From Nitrososphaerota archaeon (GTDB lineage: Archaea; Thermoproteota; Nitrososphaeria; Nitrososphaerales; Nitrosopumilaceae): a DNA stretch of 35,030 nucleotides. The position numbers were made by a program, and so were the translations under genes. Under the pieces are notes generated by a model. It did no database searches, was not told the origin of the DNA, and saw nothing but the letters and a program-made list of their open reading frames with translations. The stretch is from contig JAGWGB010000005.1 in the NCBI GenBank assembly GCA_028867595.1, positions 1 through 35,030 on the forward strand, written 5' to 3'. How positions within the stretch are numbered: position 1 is the first letter of the stretch; each line of letters begins with the position of its first letter. Shown here piece by piece: positions 1 through 7,671 of the stretch.

Positions 1-101
1 CCTGACAAGTATTCAAATGCAATCAAGCTTGATTCTAATGATACGTCTACTGCATAGTTTTCATTAGAATCAAGCTTGATTGCATTTGAATACTTGTCAG
101 G
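1..101. repeat. Perfect 41-bp inverted repeat, probable fold-back artefact
   Basis: Bases 1-41 are the exact reverse complement of bases 61-101, around a 19-nt loop at 42-60. The right arm is in frame with the start of hisC and encodes the conserved N-terminal segment ending in LDSNEN. The left arm encodes nothing sensible in the same frame. The window begins exactly at the outer end of the left arm, as expected if a contig end folded back on itself during amplification or assembly. The symmetry is certain; the artefact reading is inference. Confidence 0.9.
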
Positions 102-164
102 CTTTTTGTATCCACTAAGTTTGGATAGATTTTCTATCTTTTTTTCAAACCAATCTTTTTTCAT
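1..164 (-). CDS. hisC: Histidinol-phosphate aminotransferase, N-terminal fragment
   Basis: Only the first roughly 40 codons look genuine. The ATG at 164-162 overlaps the hisD stop codon as ATGA, so hisC is the third gene of a hisG-hisD-hisC operon on the minus strand. The fragment reads MKKDWFEKKIENLSKL, then a segment ending in IKLDSNEN, the hallmark of the HisC N terminus just before the substrate-binding region. HisC is a PLP enzyme that transaminates imidazole acetol phosphate to histidinol phosphate. After LDSNENYAVDV the frame enters the left arm of the terminal inverted repeat and the sequence stops resembling HisC, so translation there should not be trusted. Confidence 0.75.
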   Translation of the reverse strand, partial: MKKDWFEKKIENLSKLSGYKKPDKYSNAIKLDSNENYAVDVSLESSLIAFEYLS

Positions 165-1429
165 ATTCTACTCCTTACTGCCTCGTAGTGATTTGGAAGC
201 CCTTCTGCATCAGTTAGAGCCTTCATGTACTTTGAGATCTTCGCAAGAGACGCCTTGGATGACTCTATACTAGTTTGTAATTTCATGTAATCTAGCACTC
301 CAAGCGAACCTCTTGTCTTTCCAAATCCGTTTGTTGGCAATACGTGGTTTGAACCCAGTAGATAGTCGCTTGCAGAGGAAGGCGTGTTTTGTCCCATCAG
401 TACAAGGCCTGCAGAGGTTATCTTTCTTGCCAACTTTTGCGGGTTTCTAGTCATTATTTCCAAGTGTTCAGGGGCAAGCTTGTTTGCAATATCTACCATT
501 TGTGTCTCTGTCTTGCAGACAGCAATAAATCCATTATTTTTGAAACTTTGCCTGACTGTATCAGATCTTGCAATTAGATCAATTCTTTTTTTAATCAAGC
601 CTATCACCTGATCTTTTAGAGATTTTGAGTTTGTTATTAGGCAACATGTAGTATCAACGCTGTGCTCTGCTTGCGATATCAAGTCAACTGCGACAAGAGC
701 CGGATCTGCTGACGAGTCTGCAATGATTGCAAGCTCTGTCGGGCCTGCAATCATGTCAATTGAAACAACATTACTAAGAATAGATTTTGCAAGAGTCACA
801 AACATGCCTCCAGGGCCTACTATCTTGTCTACTTTGGGAATTGATTGTGTACCATATGCAAGTGCAGCTATTGCCTGGGCTCCCCCAATTTTGTAAAACT
901 CATCCACGCCACAGATGTCTGCTGCTACCAGTGTAAGAGGATCTATCATTCCTTTTTGGTTTGCAGGAGATACTGCAACTATTTTTTTTACTCCCGCCAC
1001 CTTAGCAGGCACGACAGACATTACAACAGTGCTTGGATATCGTGCCTTGCCACCTGGGATGTAACACCCCACACTGTCAATAGGTGAGAATATCTTGTTT
1101 ATTTTTATTCCATCGGTTGATAGTGCAATGCCTTTGAGTTGTTTTTTTATCAGGCTCTCTGATCTTTCCAATCTTCTTTTTGCAAGTTTTATTGCTTCAA
1201 TCTGGTCCCTTGAAACCTGGGCATATGCATTTTTTGTTTCTTCTTTCGTAACTTGAAATGACTTGAGAGTAGCCTTGCTGAACTTTTTTTCGTATTCTTT
1301 TAGTGCCTTGTCTTTTCTTTTTTGTACGTCTGCAATGATAGAGACTACTTTCTTCCTGAGATTATCATTAGGCTGAGGCCTTAGTGACTCTAGGATAGAA
1401 TCTGTGTCTTTGACAGATATGATTCTCAT
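161..1429 (-). CDS. hisD: Histidinol dehydrogenase
   Basis: Catalyses the last two steps of histidine synthesis, the NAD-dependent oxidation of L-histidinol to L-histidine. The 422-residue protein has normal family length. Visible signatures are YIPGGKARYPSTVVM, IVGPG, DMIAGPTE, the zinc/catalytic motif SQAEHS, APEHLEI and GKTRGSLGVLDYMK near the C terminus. I place the start at the ATG at 1429-1427, which shares one base with the hisG stop (TGATG); a TTG one codon upstream at 1432 is the alternative. Its own stop overlaps the hisC start, so hisG, hisD and hisC are translationally coupled. Confidence 0.97.
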   Translation of the reverse strand: MRIISVKDTDSILESLRPQPNDNLRKKVVSIIADVQKRKDKALKEYEKKFSKATLKSFQVTKEETKNAYAQVSRDQIEAIKLAKRRLERSESLIKKQLKGIALSTDGIKINKIFSPIDSVGCYIPGGKARYPSTVVMSVVPAKVAGVKKIVAVSPANQKGMIDPLTLVAADICGVDEFYKIGGAQAIAALAYGTQSIPKVDKIVGPGGMFVTLAKSILSNVVSIDMIAGPTELAIIADSSADPALVAVDLISQAEHSVDTTCCLITNSKSLKDQVIGLIKKRIDLIARSDTVRQSFKNNGFIAVCKTETQMVDIANKLAPEHLEIMTRNPQKLARKITSAGLVLMGQNTPSSASDYLLGSNHVLPTNGFGKTRGSLGVLDYMKLQTSIESSKASLAKISKYMKALTDAEGLPNHYEAVRSRI

Positions 1430-2406
1430 CAACTTTCCTCGTCACGCTTTATCTCCTCAAGTGCGAGAATCTGCTTTGGTTCGTGGACGACTAGGCCTTG
1501 GGCTATCTTCCTTAGGTTTGGAATTAATTTATGAAATTCCGATTTTGGAATCACGGTGTTTATGCCATACCAACCTTTCTCGCTTAGTGGACTCACAGTT
1601 GGACGCTTAAGGGATGGTAATTCTTTGAGCAGTCTGCTAAGGTGTTCCTGTCTTACGTTGAGGAATATGTGCAAGTGTTTTTTGCCTTCTACTGCACCGT
1701 GCAGCATGGTTACAATATCGTAGATCTTTTCTCGCTTGAGCTTGTCTTTAAGCGATGCCTTGTTTGCAATTAGAACTGCGGTTGACTCCATTACAGTATC
1801 AACTATTTTCAGTTGGTTTTGCGTAAGAGTAGTACCAGTCTCAGTAACATCCATGATTGCATCAACATCCTCTGGCGGTTTTGCTTCTGTTGCTCCAAAG
1901 GAGAGAAATATCTGTACATTCTTGTTAGTCCCAAGCCTTAGCCATGGGGTTACAATCATTGGTTGTTTTGATCCATAAAGTTTCTTGTAGTTTTTGCACT
2001 GGGTGATAAACTTGGCTGCAGTTGTAAGATACTCTGAAGACATTCTCAGAATTTTTTTCTTCTTTGCATAGGCAAGTATCATTTCGTCAAGAGACTTGAA
2101 ATTATAAGAATCTGGAATTGCAATTACAAGTTTTATTCTTCCATATTCCAAGTCAAGAAGAATATCAACGTCTGATTTTGTTTCAGCAACCCAATCCCTG
2201 CCTGTTATTCCAACATCATAAAGGCCATCATTTACCAAGTTTGGGATCTCTTGTGGGCGAAGCATCTTGACTGAAATCTCGGGATCATCAAGCATGACCC
2301 TGTAGGTTCGCTCTCTTCGGACTATTCGTGTCCAGGATTTTTCTAATATCTTAAATGTTGATTCTTCAATACTGCCTTTTGGTATTGCAAATTTTACTCT
2401 AGCCAA
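1429..2406 (-). CDS. hisG: ATP phosphoribosyltransferase, long form
   Basis: First and committed enzyme of histidine synthesis, joining ATP and PRPP. At 325 residues it is the long HisG form with a C-terminal ACT-like regulatory domain (about residues 225-315), so feedback inhibition by histidine without a HisZ partner is expected from family knowledge. The N terminus reads KFAIPKGSIEES, the catalytic domain contains DVGITGRDWV, and the PRPP loop is DVTETGTTLTQNQL (about 187-200). The start is TTG at 2406. A TATA-like GATATATATC on the minus strand at 2440-2431 lies about 25-34 nt upstream, suggesting a leaderless mRNA and the promoter of the his operon. Confidence 0.97.
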   Translation of the reverse strand: MARVKFAIPKGSIEESTFKILEKSWTRIVRRERTYRVMLDDPEISVKMLRPQEIPNLVNDGLYDVGITGRDWVAETKSDVDILLDLEYGRIKLVIAIPDSYNFKSLDEMILAYAKKKKILRMSSEYLTTAAKFITQCKNYKKLYGSKQPMIVTPWLRLGTNKNVQIFLSFGATEAKPPEDVDAIMDVTETGTTLTQNQLKIVDTVMESTAVLIANKASLKDKLKREKIYDIVTMLHGAVEGKKHLHIFLNVRQEHLSRLLKELPSLKRPTVSPLSEKGWYGINTVIPKSEFHKLIPNLRKIAQGLVVHEPKQILALEEIKRDEES

Positions 2407-2430
2407 CGTAGTTCCCTACCAAGCCTTTTG

Positions 2431-2440
2431 GATATATATC
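2431..2440 (-). promoter_or_regulatory. TATA-like box of the his operon
   Basis: GATATATATC in the 40-bp gap between hmgA and hisG. Its distance to the TTG start of hisG (2406) fits an archaeal TATA box on a leaderless transcript. Base composition and spacing only. Confidence 0.5.
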
Positions 2441-2446
2441 TAGTCG

Positions 2447-3694
2447 CTAGAGTTGCCCAAGTATTTCTCTGGCTCGAGTAACTGAGACATTTCCTTCCTT
2501 TACCATCCTTGAGACCACCTCGTCTATCTTACCTTTTGGCACACCTGCACTTGCTGCAATGTTTTTTGCATGAAGTCTCATGTGACCTTTCTGTATTCCC
2601 TCGGATGCAAGAGCTCTAATTGCGCTAAAGTTTTGAGCAAGACCAACGGCGCCAATAACACACGCAAGCTCCTTTGCAGACTTTACTCCAAGAATCTTTG
2701 TAGCTACCTTAATCATAGGGTGGATGTTTATTATTCCACCAACAATCCCCACGGGCATGGGCACCTCTATCTCCCCTACCAAGTTTCCTTGCTTGTCTTT
2801 TTTCCATCTTGTAAGCGATGTATAGTTACCGTCTTTTGATGCAAAAGCGTGTGATGCGGCCTCTATTGCTCTAGTGTCCTGTCCTGTAGAATTTGCAACT
2901 GCAATGATTCCGTTCATAACTCCTTTGTTGTGGGTTACTGCTCGATACGGATCATTTGCTGCAAAATGGTACGCATGTATTATGTTGTCAACAACTTGTT
3001 TGCCCCCCACTTCATCTTTATCAAAAATGGCTCTTCCTCTGACCAGTCTTTTTGTTGAATAGTTTGATAGAATTTTTAGAATGGCTCGGCCTCCCGTGAT
3101 CTTCTCTAGCAGCGGTGCTACTGCCTCACACATAGTATTTGTCACGTTTGCTCCCATCGCATCCCCCACGTCAATTAAGAGTTCGACTATTAACATGGTT
3201 CCAGATTTTGTTTCTAGTTTCTTGCACGTTACCTTCTTTGCACCTTTTTTCATCTTGGACAGAGTTTTACTTTTTGAGTTGGCAAGCTCAAGAATTTTTT
3301 TTGATGCCTTGAGAACTTTTGGAATTGCGGATTTGGCATTTACATCAACTAGCTGAATCTGTCCTATACTATACGACTCGTCAGACTTCATGATAAAACC
3401 GCCATGCTTTCTTGCAATCTTTGCTGCCTTTGATGCAGCAGCAATCACGGATGATTCTTCGATTACCATTGGAATAAGGTACTCCTTTCCGTTTATCTTG
3501 AAATTTGTTGCAATGCCTAGTGGAAATGACAAGGTGCCAATTACATTTTCTACCATATGGTTTGCTTGCTCAAACGAGATTCCGCCATCATTTCTTAGAA
3601 TTTTAATGTCTTCATCAGAAAGCCTTGCAAAAGACTTGACTGTGTTGAGCCTCTCTTCTCTGTTTTTTTCGTGAAATTTCTTCGAGTCAGCCAT
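2447..3694 (-). CDS. hmgA: Hydroxymethylglutaryl-CoA reductase, class II
   Basis: Makes mevalonate from HMG-CoA, the committed step toward the isoprenoid chains of archaeal lipids. The 415-residue soluble protein has ENVIG (49-53), the catalytic Glu region PMVIEESS (E79/E80), DAMGANVTNT (178-187), THNKGVMNG with the catalytic Lys (K257), GQD (D273) and GHMRLH with the catalytic His (H371). The text around ENVIG and the overall length match class II ('degradative'-type) reductases rather than the class I enzyme of most archaea and eukaryotes. The ATG directly follows the stop codon of the upstream gene with no gap, implying co-transcription. An anabolic role is inferred because no mevalonate degradation gene is nearby. 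Confidence 0.93.
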   Translation of the reverse strand: MADSKKFHEKNREERLNTVKSFARLSDEDIKILRNDGGISFEQANHMVENVIGTLSFPLGIATNFKINGKEYLIPMVIEESSVIAAASKAAKIARKHGGFIMKSDESYSIGQIQLVDVNAKSAIPKVLKASKKILELANSKSKTLSKMKKGAKKVTCKKLETKSGTMLIVELLIDVGDAMGANVTNTMCEAVAPLLEKITGGRAILKILSNYSTKRLVRGRAIFDKDEVGGKQVVDNIIHAYHFAANDPYRAVTHNKGVMNGIIAVANSTGQDTRAIEAASHAFASKDGNYTSLTRWKKDKQGNLVGEIEVPMPVGIVGGIINIHPMIKVATKILGVKSAKELACVIGAVGLAQNFSAIRALASEGIQKGHMRLHAKNIAASAGVPKGKIDEVVSRMVKEGNVSVTRAREILGQL

Positions 3695-4789
3695 TTATTT
3701 TACAATCCTCAAAAGTTTGTCATCAGTTTTATCAGGAAAACCTCTGCCATCGGTATTTGATGTGAGAGCATACAGATATCCATCCGGTCCTTCATTGACA
3801 TCTCGTATTCTTCCCACCCCATCCAATATGATTTTTTGTTCAAGTGCAGTTCCGTTTCCTACAGGTAATTGGTATAGGCCATGGCCAATCAATGCTGCCA
3901 AGACAAGGCCGTTTTTCATATCAAGTTTGCCTGCAGAATAGTAAACAATTCCGGCAGGCCCAATGCTTGGATTATAGCATACTAATGCGGCCTGATACTG
4001 CGAAGTGCCAGTGCATTCCTCAGCCGGCCATCCATAGTCTTTGCCTGGCTTGATCAAGTTAATCTCGTCGTTTGTTGTTGGGCCTTCCTCGGTTTCATAC
4101 AGATTTCCCATGCTATCCCATGCAAGTCCCTGTGGATTTCTGTGTCCGTATGAATAAACTGGAGAGTTTGGAAATGGATTATCTTGCGGTATAGAGCCAT
4201 CGTCGTTTAGACGCAAGATCTTGCCTGCAAGTGAGTTAAGATCCTGAGTTGCATTTTGGTCAGTGGCATCCCCCGTACCGATATAGAGTTTTCCGTCAGG
4301 ACCAAACTTTACTACACCGCCGTTGTCAAATTCTGCTCCAGGTATCTTGTCCAAAATCACTTTTGCGTCTGTGATCTTGTCATTATATTCAGTTATTCTC
4401 AATACCTTGTTCCATAGATTGTCTCCTTCTTTGTATGTGTAATACACGTAAATGAAATGATTTTTTTCAAAATCTGGGTGCGTTGCTATTCCAAGTAGAC
4501 CTGCATCTGTAATGTCTGCAACATGAAGGTCTGCTACAGAATCGTTTACAAGCGTACCATTGTCAATCACCCGTATCCTTCCGACCTTTTCTGTAAAGAA
4601 AATTTTTCCATCAGCAAAACTCATTGCCCATGGCTTTTGTAAGTTAGTTGCAACAATTTGTACAGCGTCAGTACCAGTGGGACTAGAAGTGGGTTGTGGA
4701 ATTATAATTGAGTTTGATGGAGATGTAATGATAATTATTGAAACAGCAACTGCAGCAGCAATTGCAATGATTCTTGTTTTTTTGTCCAC
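3695..4789 (-). CDS. Exported glucose/sorbosone dehydrogenase-like beta-propeller protein
   Basis: A 364-residue member of the PQQ-dependent aldose sugar dehydrogenase/GSDH family. An N-terminal hydrophobic segment (about residues 6-22, IIAIAAAVAVSIIIIT) is a signal peptide or membrane anchor and is followed by a Ser/Thr/Pro-rich linker, placing the propeller outside the cell. Propeller signatures are GLLGIATHPDF, FDNGGVVKFGPDGKLYIGTG, GKILRLNDDGS, YSYGHRNPQGLAWD, EEGPTTNDEIN, GKDYGWP and VNEGPDGYLYALT. Start is GTG at 4789, with AT-rich TATA-like sequence at about 4810-4820. The substrate is unknown; the organism may lack PQQ synthesis, so dehydrogenase activity is not established. It abuts hmgA without a gap. 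Confidence 0.85.
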   Translation of the reverse strand: MDKKTRIIAIAAAVAVSIIIITSPSNSIIIPQPTSSPTGTDAVQIVATNLQKPWAMSFADGKIFFTEKVGRIRVIDNGTLVNDSVADLHVADITDAGLLGIATHPDFEKNHFIYVYYTYKEGDNLWNKVLRITEYNDKITDAKVILDKIPGAEFDNGGVVKFGPDGKLYIGTGDATDQNATQDLNSLAGKILRLNDDGSIPQDNPFPNSPVYSYGHRNPQGLAWDSMGNLYETEEGPTTNDEINLIKPGKDYGWPAEECTGTSQYQAALVCYNPSIGPAGIVYYSAGKLDMKNGLVLAALIGHGLYQLPVGNGTALEQKIILDGVGRIRDVNEGPDGYLYALTSNTDGRGFPDKTDDKLLRIVK

Positions 4790-4841
4790 GTGTTTTGAGC
4801 CTTTGAAATGGTATTAATTATTTCTGAAATTAGATAAAGCG

Positions 4842-4849
4842 TATATATC
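4842..4849 (+). promoter_or_regulatory. TATA box of the initiator tRNA gene
   Basis: TATATATC ends about 22 nt before the first base of the tRNA, the spacing expected for a TBP site driving a tRNA transcript that starts at or just before position 1. The divergent minus-strand promoter of the GSDH-like gene lies in the same 80-bp interval. Confidence 0.6.
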
Positions 4850-4890
4850 ACCCCCAAACCTCTTTTCACTTAGCGGGGTGGGGAAGCCAG

Positions 4891-4903
4891 ACTACGGGGC
4901 TAG
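4891..4903 (+). other. Non-canonical D-loop intron of tRNA-iMet (13 nt)
   Basis: The D arm is 13 nt too long. AGCC (4885-4888) pairs with GGCT (4898-4901), flanked by 3-nt bulges AGA (4889-4891) and AGG (4902-4904): a bulge-helix-bulge site for the archaeal splicing endonuclease. Cutting after the second base of each bulge removes 4891-4903 and restores an 18-nt D arm. The flanking AG repeat leaves the exact boundary ambiguous by one or two bases without changing the product. Confidence 0.8.
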
Positions 4904-4923
4904 GTCATCCCGGCGGGCTCATA

Positions 4924-4940
4924 ATCAATCCAGATGAGAA
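4924..4940 (+). other. Canonical 37/38 intron of tRNA-iMet (17 nt)
   Basis: A 4-bp helix CTCA (4918-4921)/TGAG (4935-4938) with 3-nt bulges TAA (4922-4924) and AAA (4939-4941) forms a bulge-helix-bulge site. Cutting after the second bulge base removes 17 nt and leaves the seven-base anticodon loop CTCATAA. The distal stem is only about two pairs (TC/GA), a relaxed form of the motif. Confidence 0.85.
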
Positions 4941-4989
4941 ACCCGCAAGTCAGTAGTTCAAATCTACTCCCCGCTATCTCTTTAATGAA

Positions 4990-6306
4990 TTAGAAATTGT
5001 AGAACCATTTTTTAGAATTATCAAACGCAATTTTTGTGTTAAATTTTGAAATTCTCTTCATTGGGCGTGTTAGATGTCTGTGTGCTGACGTGGCAGGAAG
5101 ATACAGTTGTTCTTTTATCTTGCGTGGAATATTCTCTGTAACTTTGTCTTCTGAGATGTTACCACATTTTTCGCATTTGAATCCCTGCCCTTTTCCCTTT
5201 GACTTCATGCGCTTTTCACACTTTGTGCACATTGGGTTTGCAAGAACCGTGTTTTTTGCAAGTTTGATTGCCTCAATGAACTCTACGTTTATTGTTCTGC
5301 CGTGTGTCTTTGAGGCCTTTCTTATACCTCCACCAATTTTTATTAGATCCCCTTTGATCAAGTTTGATGCTATGTCCGTAAGGCCGGTTGGTTTGTAGAC
5401 TGCACAGTCTGCCTTTTTGTCAGACTTGGAAATTGTAAATATAACATGTCCGCCACGTTCTGTTCTGGGTGTTTTAACCACCTGGCCTACAACATAGCCG
5501 GAGGAAAACGTCCTTAGGTTTCCCATGTCAAGCTCGTTTTGCAGGTGGTCACCTGTGCCTTGGTTTGATCGAAAGACCATGTATCCAGAAAACTTTTCTT
5601 GAGACTTGACAAGTGATGCACCCTTGACAACAGACTGGACATCTTCGCCACGCACTCCAAAAAAGACAGGATCTGGTCCATGGGGTGCAATAAGTACGCG
5701 GTTTTTAGTCGCATCATAGCTGTTAAACGTTTTTGGAATAGTTTCTTGCATCTTCTTTACACTCTCTTTGAAGATAAACCGTTTTTTCCCAAAATTTGAT
5801 TTGTGTCTATATGCAATGAGCTCAAATGTATGATCATCAAAACTATACCCTATGGCACCTATTGCACCCACAAGCCCCTGGCCATTGCCCATGTAAAATG
5901 TCTCTATGTTATTTTGTGCTGCAAATCTCTTTGCCTTGTTTCTGTTTACTAGAGTAAACAGCGCTGTCTTGCCAAACTCGGAAAATTCTTTTGGAATTGC
6001 ACTATTTTCATAGAAAACAAGTCCTGGATTTGCACCCTCATCTATGGCAGAGTATTTTTTTACAAAATCAGTTACACGCTTCTTGACTAGGCGTGGGTTT
6101 TGGGTCTGAATCTTGAGGGCCACTGCCCCATTTCCTCGGGTTTTCCAAGGAATGTTTGGGTTGAATCTTATAAGATACGGATAGTCTAGAAACCTGACTT
6201 TTTCCTTTCGTAGATGTTCAACAATTTTGTAGGCAAGAAAAGTCGTACACATTCCATTTCTAGAATCGGTATCATCAAAGCCTATGTGAAGGACACTTTG
6301 TTTCAT
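4990..6306 (-). CDS. tiaS: tRNA(Ile2) 2-agmatinylcytidine synthetase
   Basis: TiaS attaches agmatine to C34 of tRNA-Ile2 (CAU), so that it reads AUA and is charged with isoleucine. The 438-residue protein begins HIGFDDTDSRNGMCTTFLAY, the TiaS signature with its phosphate-binding aspartates. It continues through the ferredoxin-like and OB-fold regions, then a C-terminal zinc ribbon with CTKC and CEKC, as in characterised archaeal TiaS. Its ATG overlaps the stop of the upstream RAM-domain gene (ATGA at 6306-6303). Its 3' end lies 14 nt from the 3' end of the initiator tRNA, another CAU-anticodon tRNA, in convergent orientation. Confidence 0.95.
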   Translation of the reverse strand: MKQSVLHIGFDDTDSRNGMCTTFLAYKIVEHLRKEKVRFLDYPYLIRFNPNIPWKTRGNGAVALKIQTQNPRLVKKRVTDFVKKYSAIDEGANPGLVFYENSAIPKEFSEFGKTALFTLVNRNKAKRFAAQNNIETFYMGNGQGLVGAIGAIGYSFDDHTFELIAYRHKSNFGKKRFIFKESVKKMQETIPKTFNSYDATKNRVLIAPHGPDPVFFGVRGEDVQSVVKGASLVKSQEKFSGYMVFRSNQGTGDHLQNELDMGNLRTFSSGYVVGQVVKTPRTERGGHVIFTISKSDKKADCAVYKPTGLTDIASNLIKGDLIKIGGGIRKASKTHGRTINVEFIEAIKLAKNTVLANPMCTKCEKRMKSKGKGQGFKCEKCGNISEDKVTENIPRKIKEQLYLPATSAHRHLTRPMKRISKFNTKIAFDNSKKWFYNF

Positions 6307-6533
6307 TCTATAACTGTCATTGTAAGCGTAGAACGCACATTTTTGAGTTGCCTTATGTTATTTGATATGGTCTTTTTGAGCGTCTCGTTGTCTGGAGCTT
6401 CTATCTTGACCACAAGGTCATAGGCGCCGTAAAGTACATAGACATACTTGACATGCTCTATTGCTTTTACCTCCTTGAGCAATTCATTTTCTTTTCCCAG
6501 TTCTGCATTGAGCAGTACAAATGCTATAGGCAT
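6303..6533 (-). CDS. Stand-alone Lrp/AsnC ligand-binding (RAM) domain protein
   Basis: A 76-residue protein containing only the alpha/beta effector domain of Lrp/AsnC regulators, with no DNA-binding helix-turn-helix. The pattern PIAFVLLNAELGKE, then VLYGAYDLVVKIEA and a final strand STLTMTVIE, is typical. Such RAM-only proteins form dimers or octamers, bind amino acids and can pair with full-length Lrp proteins; that role here is inference. It is first in a two-gene operon with tiaS, with a 4-nt ATGA overlap. A TATA-like AATATTTAATATC on the minus strand (6566-6554) lies about 21-33 nt before the ATG. Confidence 0.85.
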   Translation of the reverse strand: MPIAFVLLNAELGKENELLKEVKAIEHVKYVYVLYGAYDLVVKIEAPDNETLKKTISNNIRQLKNVRSTLTMTVIE

Positions 6534-6610
6534 GGTTGGTTTTGAAGATCAGCGATATTAAATATTATGCGGTCGTTTGATTTAAATTAAAAAAATAAGC
6601 TCCAATAGCG

Positions 6611-7606
6611 TTGATAGTAATAGATGAAAAAAGAATCTTCGATGAGATAGAGAGAAGAAAGCCCGTATCAGTAGCTCTGAATGGACCTGACGGAATTTTG
6701 CCAAAGATACAAGATACTGCATCTGCAATAATGGAAAGGTTTGGCATTCCGGCATATGTTCTTGCAGACAGTTGTTTTGGAACATGTGATATGAACACAA
6801 ATGGAGCAAAGGTGCTGGGTGCTGAGATTTTATTTCACATTGGCCATACAGTAAACTCGACTAGTTTTGGAGACAATGTTGTCCTTGTTGATGCATTTGA
6901 CAACATATCATTTGATAACATTGCAAAAAAATGCGCTGAAGAATTCAGAGGCAAAACAATATCGCTTGTAACAGACAGCCAGCACTTGCATGAAGTTGAC
7001 AGGGTAAAGTCAATTCTTGAACAGGGTGGAGTACAAGTAAAGATAGGCAAGGGAAAAGGGCAGTTAAATGATGGACAGGTCTTTGGATGTGAGTTTTATC
7101 CAGTGATGGAGACAAGAGAGGTTGTTGACGCTAACATATTTTTAGGACAGAGTAATTTTCACGCGGCTGGCATCGCACTTTCTACAAACAGACCGACATT
7201 CGTTCTTGATCCATATTTTAATGAGATAAGAGAGGTGACGGAATTTGCGCAGGGACTGCAGAAAAAAGCTATACTTGCAGTATACAAGGCAGCCGAGGCC
7301 GAGTCGTTTGGAATTATCGTCGGTCTAAAGGAAGGGCAGTTTTCAAAGATGACTGCGCTCAAGTTCAGAAAAGAACTTGAAAGCCTTGGGAAAAAAGTCC
7401 AGCTCTTTGCACTAACTGACATAACAGATGACAAGTTACAGAATCTCAGAGGAGTTGACGCGTTTATACAAGTAGCGTGTCCTAGAATTTCAACTGATAA
7501 TCATTTTCACAGGCCTGTCCTGTCCACGCCTCAGGCAAATGCGCTTGTCAAGATATTAAAAAAGGAAAATGTGGAAAATATTCTTCAAGTTCCCCACTGG
7601 CTGTAA
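6611..7606 (+). CDS. dph2: Diphthamide synthesis radical SAM-like enzyme Dph2
   Basis: Transfers the 3-amino-3-carboxypropyl group of SAM to the conserved histidine of translation elongation factor 2, the first step of diphthamide formation. The 331-residue protein is the archaeal homodimeric form. The three cysteines holding the 4Fe-4S cluster, one per domain, are visible in ADSCFGTCD (about residue 55), GQVFGCEF (about 160) and VACPRIS (about 290). The start is TTG at 6611 with TATA-like TTTAAATTA at 6581-6589, so the mRNA is probably leaderless. It diverges from the RAM-tiaS operon over a 77-bp shared promoter region. Confidence 0.95.
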   Translation: MIVIDEKRIFDEIERRKPVSVALNGPDGILPKIQDTASAIMERFGIPAYVLADSCFGTCDMNTNGAKVLGAEILFHIGHTVNSTSFGDNVVLVDAFDNISFDNIAKKCAEEFRGKTISLVTDSQHLHEVDRVKSILEQGGVQVKIGKGKGQLNDGQVFGCEFYPVMETREVVDANIFLGQSNFHAAGIALSTNRPTFVLDPYFNEIREVTEFAQGLQKKAILAVYKAAEAESFGIIVGLKEGQFSKMTALKFRKELESLGKKVQLFALTDITDDKLQNLRGVDAFIQVACPRISTDNHFHRPVLSTPQANALVKILKKENVENILQVPHWL

Positions 7607-7671
7607 TTTGCAATAAATCTGTTGGAATACAGCATAAACAATTATAATCATCAAAACCTCAATTGATTCCA

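Larger units (their letters stand above)
4872..4975 (+). tRNA. Initiator tRNA-Met (CAT) with two introns
   Basis: Folding by eye gives an acceptor stem of AGCGGGG (4872-4878) with CCCCGCT (4969-4975), a D stem GGG (4881-4883)/CCC (4909-4911), an anticodon stem GCGGG (4913-4917)/CCCGC (4942-4946), anticodon CAT at 4920-4922 and a T arm AGTAG-TTCAAAT-CTACT (4952-4968). A1:U72 and the three consecutive G:C pairs of the anticodon stem are archaeal initiator hallmarks. The gene is 104 nt; removing 13 nt (4891-4903) and 17 nt (4924-4940) leaves a regular 74-nt tRNA. CCA is not encoded. It stands alone between minus-strand genes with its own TATA box. Confidence 0.93.

Noticed and set aside
4872-4975. 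tRNA pseudogene explanation for the overlong D arm and anticodon loop
   Set aside because: All stems pair perfectly, initiator features are intact, and both insertions fit bulge-helix-bulge introns that restore a regular tRNA.
5036-5398. 120-codon plus-strand ORF inside tiaS
   Set aside because: Fully antisense to conserved TiaS zinc-ribbon and OB-fold coding sequence; no domain or promoter of its own.
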